DNA of 64,000 nt from Isoetes taiwanensis (lineage: Eukaryota; Streptophyta; Lycopodiopsida; Isoetales; Isoetaceae), in contig JAJEKV010000073.1 in the NCBI GenBank assembly GCA_021234155.1, positions 4,064,001 to 4,128,000 on the forward strand. The letters are read 5' to 3'. Within the stretch, counting starts at the first letter, position 1. Each line of letters opens with the position of its first letter. The notes beneath the pieces were generated by a model. The model ran no database searches, was not told the DNA's origin, and worked only from the letters and a program-made list of their open reading frames with translations. The translations under genes and the position numbers were made by a program. Shown one piece after another: positions 11,266-21,614 of this stretch.

Positions 11266-12654
11266 TTTTATCTTAAATCTATGTTTTTTTTTATAATAAC
11301 CCATTGAATTGTTGTAGGGATATGGTCTATGGTTTCAAGAATTATATCTATATCAAATCCCCCTGGAACCCCCTGTTATTTTGCTACATATTCTTGAACT
11401 AATAGAAGTAAATCTTTTTGAAAATATTCCATGTGATGTCTTATGCTGGTAATGCACGAAAATTACGATGATTATGCCCTATCTCTTGCAAATTTTACAT
11501 CTTCATGGTCTTTTTCATGAGCCACCATCCTCAATGTAGATGCGCCTCTTCTTTGGACATGCTGGTTGACGATGAGCAACTGGCGATAATGCATCATCTT
11601 CATTAGCTTCATCAAAATGTGTTTTGTGGGGTTTTTATTCTAGATAATACAAATACTGGCAAATTCTAATAGTAGTTCCCATTATGTTGGCAAATGCTTT
11701 TTCCCAAAAAAAAAGAAAATCAAATTTTTTTAAGGGTGGCCAACTATTAAAAAATATCCAGCCAAAAATAAAGCAAGCCCGAAATAAATGAAGCCTGGCT
11801 TGTCCGCCCAGAAGGGTTGGAGTAGAATCAGAGGTCGAATTGCCCATGAAGTTGGCCAGATCTGGCAAAATAACGCTCGACGAAGTGAAGTTAGAGTAGA
11901 TCAAAGTTTGGAAATAAAAAATTGGCTACAAAAAGAGGAAGGCTGGCATAGGAAAAGAAAATCGGGTGCAGGGTGATTCAATCATAGATTTTATGATTTT
12001 GGGCTGGCCCAGGAGGAAATATTTCTTGCTCTCCACTCCTACTCTACCATTCAAGAGAACAGCCTAAATTAGAACCGTTGCGGGAGTTAATGTGGATGCT
12101 TGGAAAAATCAAACTGAAGGTCTTGCTTTTGATGTTGGATTGGATTTTGATATGCAATATGTCGTTGTTTCTGATTCCATCATCAGGCTGTGTAGGGCCA
12201 ACGCCCATGGTTAGCAGTTAGTAGTTAAAAATTAGCTAACGCTAACGTAAAATAACGTCTAACATGTTAGTTTCAGACATACTAACGTAAGTTTTTTTTG
12301 CCACAATAAAAAAACAGATTTGGACAATTTGATATATGATATTTACTAATTTCAGTATGGGGATTACGAATATGACATAAAAAGAGCTCAATTCCTAGGC
12401 TAGCCTACTATCTATGCTAATATAACTCAAACCTGCATCGCATGAGTCTCCACAACGATAAAAATTAGAAATAAGTCCCTAACCTGCAGTAAAATTTAGC
12501 AATTAATATATACATTAGAAAGAAAAAAAAATATGATGGAGGTTGTACTTTTCTAAAAGCTTTCATGCATTTCTATATCTGTAAGAAATAAAAAGATATA
12601 TGTTTTCCTTCCTCATATGCCATAGCTCTGTATTCTATAATTTGTTCTATTCTA

Positions 12655-14565
12655 TTTGATATTAAAAAGATTTAGAATAGAATAGAATAAAATAGATTTT
12701 TTAGCGTCCACGGAGACCGATTGGCCTATGGGACCCAAATAAAAAGAGAGCAGCAAGCGTATTACTGACAGGATTAAACCTCCCAGCCCGAAAGGGTTTT
12801 TGAAGGAAAAACCTTAGCAGTAATAAGTATGCTGGCACGCTGTACAATTGTATAGGACAGTTCAATACCGTCCCGGAGGACACAAGTGAGTCCGTGCATC
12901 CATAACCTCCTGGAGGTATGACCCCAACAAACCCACTGACGCCGTATTCAATAACTCATGCAATGGTTGGCCAAGCACTAGTAATCGAACATACCGCTCT
13001 CGGATATGGGCAAACGCTGGGCAGATCTGGAGGTCATGACATTCATTCTCAATGGCCCCCTGGTGGCAACACTGGCAAAGCCTTTGCTCTCGTGCTTCCC
13101 AAGCCCAACATCCTGTCTCAATGTGGAGGCGATGTGCACCCGTGCGAATGGAGGCTATAAGTCTGCGCTTCTTCATGGGCAACTGGGTGTACAAGTACTG
13201 GTGTGGGCCTCTCGTGAGCCTACGATTGACTTGCTGCTGATAGTGTGCCAGCTTGCGAAGTAAAGTAGCATCTAGGTACAGCTTAAGTGCCTTGTGATCT
13301 TTCTTTGTCCTTACATGTACGCATCTGTTTGCCTGTACACCCTAGTGTGAGAAACACTGAGCTTGCTTGTCCTTCCAACAGGCTTTCAGGTGTTGGAGAC
13401 CCATCGCCATGGCCAAATCAAGGTTGGGCAAGCGTGTATCACCCATAGCGACCACCTTCTGGAAGTAAATGATATGGCGTTCCAATGCAGCCCGTTGAAG
13501 GGGTAGAAAACTTGTCTCCTAGAGTAGGATCTGGTATGGAACTGTGGACTTTACCCCAAGGTCTCGTGCCAAGAAGGCTTTCTGCACCTGCTCAAGGTCA
13601 TTCCACACTGGACCCCACACTTCTGCCCGATATAAAAGGACCGGCTCGACCAAGGCCCGAAACAAATGTGACTAGTGACCCCAGGCATACAACTTTGCCT
13701 TGTGGCTATTGTTCTGCATGGCATATAGTGTTTTCCAATCCGCCGTGACCCGCAACCTAATGGCAGCATCTCAATGGACGGTAGTAGAGAACTTGATCTC
13801 CAAGTACTTGTAAGTCGGAGCCACCTCTATATCTTGTCCCTGGTAAGTGAATGAGGGAAGCCTTGGCTGACGGGATGATGAAACTAGCAGCACCCTAGTT
13901 TTGGCCAAGTTAACTCGCATGCCAGTGAATTGGCAAAAAGTGTCAAGAGCATCCAGGTGATATTGCATGTCCTCTGGAGTATAGGCCAGGAGGTTGACAT
14001 CGTCAGCATATATGAGTTGCCGGATTGTGTGATGCATGAGATGGGTGCCCACACCTCCATGTTCAGAGAGCCAATCTTCCAGGTGGTCAATGTATAGGCC
14101 AAAGAGTGTGGGGGAGAGGGGGCAACCCTGACGCACTCCAATACTACTGATTACCGGCTGTCCTGACGATGTGATACGGCCTGAGCATGCCTTGTATAGC
14201 CTATATACTGCATTCTGCAACTCAAGGGGGGTCCCCAGTTGCCGCAGTCTGTCCCATAACATGTCCGGGGGCACTGTGTCAAAAGCTTTTGTGAAATCCA
14301 CGAAAGCTTTTGTCGGTGATTCGTACTATCCTCAATCAATGTGCGCAGAGTGAAGATATGATCAATGGTGGAATGCCTAGGCCGAAAGCCTGCCTGTGTG
14401 AGAGCTCGCACATCTGCCTCCTCTGCCCATATTATCAGCCACTGCTCAAGGATACTAGCCAACAGTTTTGCAAAGAGAGAGCTGACCATAATAGTACGAT
14501 AGTTGGCCGGGCATTGAGGGTACCCTGCCTCCATCATTCTTTGTTCTGATGGCATTTCTAGAATA
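12655..14565 (-). pseudogene. LINE family 1, copy A (RT to 3' tail)
   Basis: This is a reverse transcriptase pseudogene of a non-LTR retrotransposon. Frame pieces on the minus strand carry [76 protein letters not shown] and IYADDVNLLAYTPEDMQ, so the YADD catalytic motif is kept. After a frame change comes a C-terminal Cys/His cluster, CQCCHQGAIENECHDLQIC. At least three frameshifts or stops break it. The 3' side shows the stem-loop module (12,760-12,825), the tail block at 12,703-12,735 and an ATTCT-type microsatellite at 12,655-12,695. The endonuclease and N-terminus are missing. Confidence 0.9.
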
Positions 14566-14569
14566 GAAA

Positions 14570-14835
14570 TGGGGCTTCTATTCGGGTTAATCCCCTCCCC
14601 CCCCGGGAAGGGTTTTCGAGGGAAAAATAGTGGCAGTAATAAGAATGATGTCAAACTGTACAAGTATATACGTCATCATGAGATAAACGTATATACACAT
14701 GTCAAGTGTGTGCCCGAGGACATAGCTGATCTCGCATGTCCATAACGTCATGAAGGCATGATCCCAACACCTGTACGGAAGCCATGCTCAATGTCACATG
14801 TAGCGGCTGGCCAAACCTGACCGGCATCATGCTCT
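14570..14835 (-). pseudogene. LINE family 1, fragment B (C-terminus and 3' UTR only)
   Basis: This abuts copy A. It matches 19,316-19,560: the GGGTTTTCGAGGGAAAAA module with a G/C-enriched left side, then GGCAGTAATAAGAATG, then the C-terminal end (cgaggacatagctgatctcg). The extreme 3' tail block and the left arm of the stem are missing, so it is a rearranged or interrupted copy. Confidence 0.7.
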
Positions 14836-15247
14836 CATCTTGTAAATAGGTTGAAAATTACTAAATATTGAGATGACTGAAGAGTTTGAAAGAAAGAGCA
14901 TTTTTTATACAAGAAAAAAAAATACCATATCTACCAATTAGAGAATGCTTGAATTTGGCCAAAGTGTTTTATAAATTCCTAATGTACATGCACAATTGGA
15001 TTGATGTACACAAAACTCATAATTGGTCTCCCTTCACACATTAACCACCTTCATTGGATAAGAAGTAGCAAGATGAATCTAATATACAATTCTAATGCTT
15101 TGATATCTATTATTATATACAATATGGTAGTTGGGTCACGAATTTTAGCATTTGGTTTATTTGTGCTGCTATATGGCATTCAATTCCATTGCAGAATGGT
15201 ATTCGGATTGTCCATTCTGCATCTCAGGTTTCCATCCGGTTAACAAC

Positions 15248-15396
15248 AAAGAATGCTCTGTTTTTTGTTCCATGCTTGCAGAACAGGATTTGGTTTGGCA
15301 TGTTCGATACTTGCCGAGCAAAGAATGCTCTGTTTTCCCGATCTGTTTTTGCCGATCAAAGAATGCTCTGTTTTTTCCAAGCAAAGAATGCCGAGC
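15248..15396 (+). repeat. Spaced direct repeats, AAAGAATGCTCTGTTTT x3 plus a partial
   Basis: The 17-mer occurs at 15,248, 15,320 and 15,358, and a fourth, partial copy (AAAGAATGCCGAGC) at 15,383. Two copies are preceded by TTGCCGAGC or TTGCCGATC. The spacing is 72, 38 and 25 bp, so this is not a simple tandem array. Confidence 0.85.
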
Positions 15397-15667
15397 ACAG
15401 ACGGCTTGGCTTGGCTTATTCACCCCTTATTCCTTAATCTACACCGTACACAAAGTTCCTCATTTGTGGGGTATGGATGTATAGAATTTGTTATACTGTA
15501 TAACAAGATTTGTAGAATACTATAAGATTTCAGGCAATATACTATATGGTGTTGATTTTGTACGTATAAAACATAATTACAGGGGCTCTCGCTGCCCTAC
15601 GTCACCCCCCGTGTGAATATGCACCCAAACGAAAGGGGGTTTAAGGGGGAATTTAATTTTAAGGCGT

Positions 15668-15749
15668 GTAATGTAATGGTTTGTGTTATAGGTTAAAAAA
15701 TTTTTTGCCCCTTCGGGGCTAAAAACAAACACAAATCATTACATTATAC
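15668..15749. repeat. Inverted repeat around a GC hairpin (MITE- or foldback-like)
   Basis: The left arm GTAATGTAATGGTTTGTGTT (15,668-15,687) pairs with the right arm AACACAAATCATTACATTAT (15,728-15,747) with one mismatch or wobble. In between lies the tight hairpin GCCCCTTCGGGGC (15,707-15,719). A related GGGCCCTTCGGACCC occurs at about 15,850-15,865. Confidence 0.75.
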
Positions 15750-16009
15750 AAAAACAAAATGATATTATAAGGGGGATTTGGGTATAATGGTTTATGTAAA
15801 TTAGTATTAATGGTTGTTACATGCTAGTTGTTACATTAGAAAAAAATTGGGCCCTTCGGACCCTAACAAAAGCAATATGTAGGCCAAGAAATAGGATAAT
15901 ATATCATATTATGATAAAATATGTGTAACTATTAGCTAGAAATAGACAAGAAAAAATATCTTTGAGATGAGAAGCAACTAGAAACAAAGGCAACTTTAGT
16001 GATGTCGTT

Positions 16010-16107
16010 TTTGCCAAACAAATGTATCGGGTTTGAAGCCACAATGTGAATATACATATTTGCCAAACAAATGTATCGGGTTTGAAGCGACAATGTGAAT
16101 ATACATA
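16010..16107. repeat. 49-bp tandem duplication (two copies)
   Basis: Positions 16,010-16,058 and 16,059-16,107 are near-identical (TTTGCCAAACAAATGTATCG ... GTGAATATACATA). They differ at one visible base (GAAGCC versus GAAGCG), so this is a recent local duplication. Confidence 0.9.
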
Positions 16108-16704
16108 GTAACAATATGTTTGGAATATTGGAATGCCAAAGCATCGTCAGCATGTCTGCACCTCTCCAGCATCGCCAATATATTTGCTTCTCATAGAGAC
16201 ATGAAGAAATGCAAAAAATCAAACATTAAAAGCTTCATATCTCAACTTTAGAAGGCAAAGCCACGATATGTGACAAAGACAAGGACATATTTTCACTGAC
16301 AAGGAAAAGATGCAGGGATTTATCAACAAGTCCATTTCTTATATATTCTCTCAAGTCTAGGTATGGACTTGAACTTCCTAGCAGACTGTAAAGGAAAGAG
16401 TTTTGTAGAAAATTGATCAGGATCAGTGCAAAGAGGTAAAGAAACTTGGAGAAATGCAGACTTGAATTCAGGAGTTTGTAGCTTCCCAAGGCATCTAGGA
16501 TAGCATAGAATATTAAAAGAAGGTATGACAAACATTTCACATTGAATCTCTGTTTTGGGGGCGTAATATTTTCCGGAGTAAAGAGATCTGCGGGATATAA
16601 AAAGAGATAGGTACTATCGGCACTACCGGATCTTTGCTAGTGGAGTATTATCTACAAATGGCAATCAAAATTACTTTAGTTGCGGCCACCACATCTTTGT
16701 TTGA

Positions 16705-17244
16705 CTAAATACTTTGATGTTGCAGCACACAGTATCTTCGTCTGCTTTGATGTTGCCTGTTGCCATTAAACAGATGCCGAATCCGAAACCCTGGAACCAT
16801 AATCGTGGAAAAAAAGCAATATAAACATGTAGCATAATAAATCTGCTTCGGCTGCCTTTTGTCACCTGAACACAAAAGCATACTGTAGCGCATAGGAATT
16901 GGAACCCTAAGTTGAAGGCCCAGTGGAATACCTGAATTGCTTGTAGGAGCCGATTCTGTGCAGTTGGCCTTGTTAAATTGGTTCAGAGGGAGCCGGAAGG
17001 AATTTCGCAGGGGCTGCCTTCCATGGAAAAAAAAAACCGTATGAAAACTGCCTTGCCGAGCTCTGAAGCCAGCCAAAAACAAGGAATAATTGGAAATGCA
17101 GTTGCTGACAAATTCTTCCAGGCCCGAGATGTCTGGCCCAGCTCTGTAACCTGGGCAGATTTGGATGAATCCCAACGACCCAACAGCCTCAAAGTTGCCA
17201 ATTATCGACCCATCAGACCCATCGATGCACTGAGATAACCGCAA
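16705..17244 (-). CDS. Unrecognised long open frame
   Basis: A 179-codon frame is open on the minus strand without recognisable motifs. The first third (IIGNFEAVGSLGFIQICPGY, then PDISGLEEFVSNC) has a more protein-like composition than the rest. Short frames also exist on the opposite strand. There is no supporting homology that I can recall and no clear ATG context, so it may be chance or part of a decayed gene. Confidence 0.2.
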   Translation of the reverse strand: MRLSQCIDGSDGSIIGNFEAVGSLGFIQICPGYRAGPDISGLEEFVSNCISNYSLFLAGFRARQGSFHTVFFFHGRQPLRNSFRLPLNQFNKANCTESAPTSNSGIPLGLQLRVPIPMRYSMLLCSGDKRQPKQIYYATCLYCFFSTIMVPGFRIRHLFNGNRQHQSRRRYCVLQHQSI

Positions 17245-17920
17245 ACCCTAATATCAGGAACCCTTAATATTAACCTAACATTTAAAACCTAAAAAAAAAA
17301 AACATGCAAACAATAAAAGCCTTACAACCACATGATTTTCCCTCCTCTTTAAAATCAATGGCTAGCAAATGTGTGCACTCTAGAAATACCATTTAGTACG
17401 TCCACGTGAATACGCTCGTGAAATCATATGAAAACCATGCCAAAAAGCGTATAAAATCACAAAAAAAACCCCCTGTTATAATGCTACATATTCAATGCTT
17501 GCCAAACAGGGCAAAGGCATGGCGAATAGGGTGAAGCATGGCGAACATGGCCTGGCTTGGCTTGGCAAACAAATGCTTGGCGGTGGAATAGTCCTTGGCG
17601 ACGAAACAGGTCTCACAGCCAGAGTTTGATCTTCTGGTCTGGCTCTATTTTTTCAAGGCTTGAAGATCTTCAATGACAGTGAATGTGACAATTGGATCTT
17701 TTAGTCTGGCTCTGTTTTTTCAGGGCTTGAAGATCTTCAATGGCAGCGAAGGCAACTATTAGCAGAGCAAAGGCAACGATTAGCAAAGAAAACAGAACAA
17801 CTACTAACCAACCTTCACCGCCATAGCCGACCTTCATCACCTCCATGAAACAGGGATGCCCCAGCCATAGCGGACCTTCACCGCCATAGCCGAAATAGGA
17901 AAACGTTCGCCAATTACCAT

Positions 17921-18048
17921 ATTGTGGGTGCAAGGCAATTGGTCCTGCATTCTGGCGAGACCAGTGACTCGCTCCCCGCTAACGCCAGTCGCGGGACCCC
18001 ACCGGTCCACGCCGGAATGCGGTTCCAATTGCCTTGCACCCATACAAT
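17921..18048. repeat. Long imperfect hairpin, about 37-nt arms
   Basis: The left arm ATTGTGGGTGCAAGGCAATT GG (17,921-17,942) is matched by the right arm CCAATTGCCTTGCACCC at 18,025-18,041, which is a perfect 17-bp match. Pairing continues inward as CATTCTGGCG (17,948-17,957) against CGCCGGAATG with one mismatch. The loop is about 55 nt. The shape would suit a pre-miRNA-like or MITE foldback. Confidence 0.75.
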
Positions 18049-18127
18049 AAACAACCATCCCAATATACAAAGGTACACATCCGTCATTTGAGATGTATCA
18101 AGTTCCACAATCCTTTCATGAGATATG

Positions 18128-18841
18128 ATTCTCGAATAAGGGCTCGCATGGAAACAGACAATAGCTCTCGATAGCTAGGCTTTTCATTTATCTCAGCAGA
18201 ATTCTACAATGGTTGAGAGTGGGTAGTTGCACATTTGCAAGCTACCCACAATGAAAAAACACAGGGAATATCCAGTTATATCATCTAGACCTCAAAAAAA
18301 TGCTACTGATGCCGGTGAAGTGTACCTGCCGAGAGCTTATCACCGGGTTAAAAAAAACCCCACCCTCGGATTTTCGAGGAAAAACCCTAAGGATAAGCCC
18401 TCGATAAGGGGCTTGGACACATCGTAAGGCTGCACGAAAAAAAAAATGCTCCTACAGAAAAAACCCACGAAGCCGGAAGAACAGAGTCGCACATCCCATT
18501 GTACCTGCACATCAATAAACTAGAACACAAAGATAAAAAAACAACAACCTCGAAAAGCGAAGGGCTGGTCACGCGTGGTACGCGACAAAAAACAACCTCG
18601 AAAAAGCGAGGGGTTGGTCACGCGTGCCACACGCGACAAAAAACAACATTTACAATAATATACACATTAAGGAAGGATGGATGGGAGTCAAGGAAACTGC
18701 TGAAAGAGGAGAAAATGTCAATGAGAAGTTGATGAAGAACCTACAAGGCGATCCCCAAACGAATGAGAGCCCCAAAAAATGCATGCATGCAAGAGATGCA
18801 CGCTCGCCCATTCGAGAATACCGATCCGATGGCTCGAATCG
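18128..18841 (-). mobile_element. Element X, copy A (714 bp, non-autonomous)
   Basis: The reverse complement aligns along its length with 25,135-25,844. Both copies have short inverted ends: here ATTCTCGAAT occurs at 18,128-18,137 and inverted at 18,810-18,819. An end hairpin, CGATTCGA/TCGGATCG, is at 18,822-18,841. Inside are two copies of a block with 'cgcgtgaccagccc' (18,540-18,650), the stem-loop module (18,330-18,403), and a second hairpin, GGGTAG...CTACCC (18,221-18,247). No long coding frame is present. The transposon class is unresolved. Confidence 0.75.
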
Positions 18842-19224
18842 ATGGCATTATGTTGCTATTTAGTTGGGACTATAAATCTTGCAAGACCCACAAATCATTA
18901 GTAAACGATCTATTTTGGAGCTGGATAAAGGCCATGCAAGGCCAATATCTCTCTATATTCATTAGGTAAACTAAGATTTCGCTGCATGTTTTTCCTAAGA
19001 TATTTTTAGAGACCCACTTTATGCCAATTAACACTTTGTATCTACACATCAAAAATACAATCTTGAAGAGATTTCTTAAAAAAAAAAAAGAGGATTGGCA
19101 TTATGTTGTGTGCTAATCGATCAAATTGTACTCACATTCCAAGGTTCTAAAAAAATATTGTAGCAATTTAAAATCATAGTTTAATTATTTGTTTAAATCG
19201 ATATTCCAATACTCTTAGTTTAGT

Positions 19225-20790
19225 TAGAATAGAATAGAATAGAATAGTTTTTTTATCGTCCACTGAGACCAATCGGCCTATGGGACCCAAAAGGAGCGCA
19301 GCAAACTTATTACTGTCCGGGTTAAAAAACCACCGCCCCGAAGGGTTTTCGAGGGAAAAACCGTGGCAGTAATAAGAATGCTGTCAAACTGTACAAGTAT
19401 ACATCATCATGAAATAAATGTGTATGTACATGTCAAGTGCGTGCCCGAGGACATAGCTGATCTCGCATGTCCATGACCTCCTGAAGGTATGATCCTAGCA
19501 TCCGTACGGATGCCGTGCTTAATGTCACATGTAGTGGCTGGCCAGGCCTGACCAACTCAGCATAGCGCGTCCGGATTTGATCATATACTGGGCAACTTTC
19601 AAGGGTATGAGATTCATCCTCAATGACTCCCATTTGGCAGCATTGACGAAGTCCGTTCCGACGTGGTTCACCAATCCATCCGCCTTGTCTCAATTCAAGA
19701 TGATGTGCCCTGTGCGAATGGAGGCAATGAGTCTCAAGGCTTTTCATGGGCAAGTGGGTGCGCAGGTAGCATTGTGGGCCTCGTTCAATGTGGGATTTAT
19801 GTGGCGCCGGTAGTGTCTTTGTCTTGACTGTTCAAGGGCGCCGGCATCCCAAAGCTTGCTGATGAAGCAAGCGTCAAGATATTGCCTCAAGCTATGGCGA
19901 CCGCCTCTGTTTGCACATGTATGCACCTGTTCTCACGCACATTCCATCTAGCCATCCATTGAGCTCTCTTTTTCCCTCCAAAGAGGCCTTGAGGCGTTGT
20001 GGCCCCATTGCCATGATATAAGCTAGTTTTGGGAGACGAGCATCGTCCATGTTGACCACCTTCTGAAAATAGACAATGTGGCGATCAAGGGCCGCCCTCT
20101 GAAGAGGCAAGAATCCTGTTTCCTGCAGTAGAATTTGATATGGGACTGTGGACTTCACCCCTAGTGCTCGTACCAAGAAGGCTTTCTGCACCTGCTCCAA
20201 GTCATTCCAAGTAGCGAGGGATACTACTGGGCCCCATACTTCAACCCCGTATAAAAGGACAGGCTCCACTAAGACTTTGAACAGGTGTGACTGATGGGTC
20301 CAATCATACAACTCCGCTCTATGACTATTGTTTTGCATTGCATATAGTGCTTTCCAGCCCGCCGTAACTCGTAGCCGTATGGATGTGTCCCAGTGCATAG
20401 TAGACGGAAACTCCACTCCCAAATATTTGTATGTGGATGCTACTTCCACATTCTGCCCTCGGTAACGAAAGGAGGGGATCCTCGGCTGTCGTGAAGATGA
20501 TATGAAAACCACCTTAGTCTTGGCCAAATTGACGCGCATATCAGTCGCTTGACAAAATGTGTCCAGGGCATCGAGATGTCGTTGCATGTCTGCTGGTGTG
20601 TAAGCTAGGAGGTCCACATCATCAGCATATATTAACTGCTTGATGATCTGGTAGAGAAGGTGAGCCCCGTCGCCCCCATTATTAGCAAGCCAGCTCTCCA
20701 ATTGATCAATGTAAAGCCCAAACAATGTTGGGGAGAGAGGGCATCCCTGGCGAACCCCGAAATGAGTTGAATCGAACTTTATCATCTATG
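19225..20790 (-). pseudogene. LINE family 1, copy C (RT thumb to 3' tail)
   Basis: An open frame of 297 codons (19,892-20,785) covers the RT from [20 protein letters not shown] through QLIYADDVDLLAYTPADMQ to the thumb/linker (ALYAMQNNSHRAELYDWTHQ). A second frame (19,433-19,753) has the C-terminal Cys/His cluster QCCQMGVIEDESHTLESCPV. The two are separated by a frameshift. The 3' UTR contains the cleanest stem-loop module (19,306-19,376, 10-bp perfect outer stem), the tail block at 19,252-19,290 and a GAATA microsatellite at about 19,226-19,246. The 5' end is cut off at about 20,775. Confidence 0.92.
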
Positions 20791-20984
20791 AAGATCAAAA
20801 AGCATATAAAAGATATTGAGTTATAATGAGAATTTTTTTATATTGAAGGGCATCATTCTATTTCACCATCACATCGTGAGTACATTCTGCACCACTTTAT
20901 TCTACATATCACATGGAAGCCAATCCACTACCTAGGCGCGATATGTTAGGAGCTGTTTTGCATGTGATGAGTATAGTACATATG

Positions 20985-21150
20985 GTAGGTTTAAGGTCTC
21001 TACCACAGGACCAGTTGGTCGTACTTGAACCCGTGATCTCGGAGCAATAGATTTTTAAGGTTCCCATTACTAGACCGATATTGGCCAGGTTCTCGTAATT
21101 TCGGGTGTGGCGGTTTAAGGTCCTGCCACTAGACCATGCCCCGAAGGGCA
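20985..21150 (-). mobile_element. tRNA-derived SINE-like unit
   Basis: On the minus strand CATGGTCTAGTGGCAGGACC (A-box-like) is followed by a second TCGGTCTAGTAATGGGAACC. About 35 nt after that comes CACGGGTTCAAGTACGACC, a B-box-like GGTTCAAG. 'ttaaaccN' motifs flank it on both sides. This is a composite, tRNA-like organisation. Confidence 0.55.
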
Positions 21151-21194
21151 AATTATAATAATGAGAAATGATTTGCAATGCAAGTAGAAGGAGG

Positions 21195-21240
21195 AGGAGA
21201 TTTTTAATAGCCACTGAAAACCAATTGATCTATGAGACAG
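21195..21240 (-). mobile_element. Diverged LINE 3' tail
   Basis: TTTTTAATAGCCACTGAAAA followed by CCAATTGATCTATGAGAC is a weak match to the family-1 tail block (TTTTTAGCGTCCACGGAGAC, CGATTAGCCTATGGGAC). No body is attached. Confidence 0.45.
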
Positions 21241-21614
21241 ACACATACCAAACCACACTTGCTTATTGTGTCCTCCTCCCAATTATAGAAAGAAAAGAAC
21301 ATGGAAGACAAAATTATACAAATAACCACAATTTTTTATAGAGATATCTGTTCTTTCGATTTAATTCCCCTTGAACCAACTGGAGGTGGCGTTAGATAAA
21401 TATGTGGTAAGGCATTGGCATAAAGGCAAGTTTCCTTTGAATCTAAGTAAGAAATTGAAATGGATTTGGACTAATTTTGGATTGTTTAGAGAAACCAAAT
21501 TACCTTGGCCTAGTACAATGTACATATAGTAGGCCCATTACAATGCTTAAATAAAAATTCCCCTCGATATTTCTAATAATAAGTCTATTGGAAAGATAAA
21601 GACAAAGATCATGG

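Noticed and set aside
15169-15525. Overlapping 80-110 codon frames on both strands around 15.2-15.5 kb as genes
   Set aside because: They arise from the repeated AAAGAATGCTCTG words, which stay open in several frames. No domain or start context supports them.
16978-17238. 86-codon plus frame as a gene
   Set aside because: It overlaps the longer minus frame, and neither has recognisable motifs.
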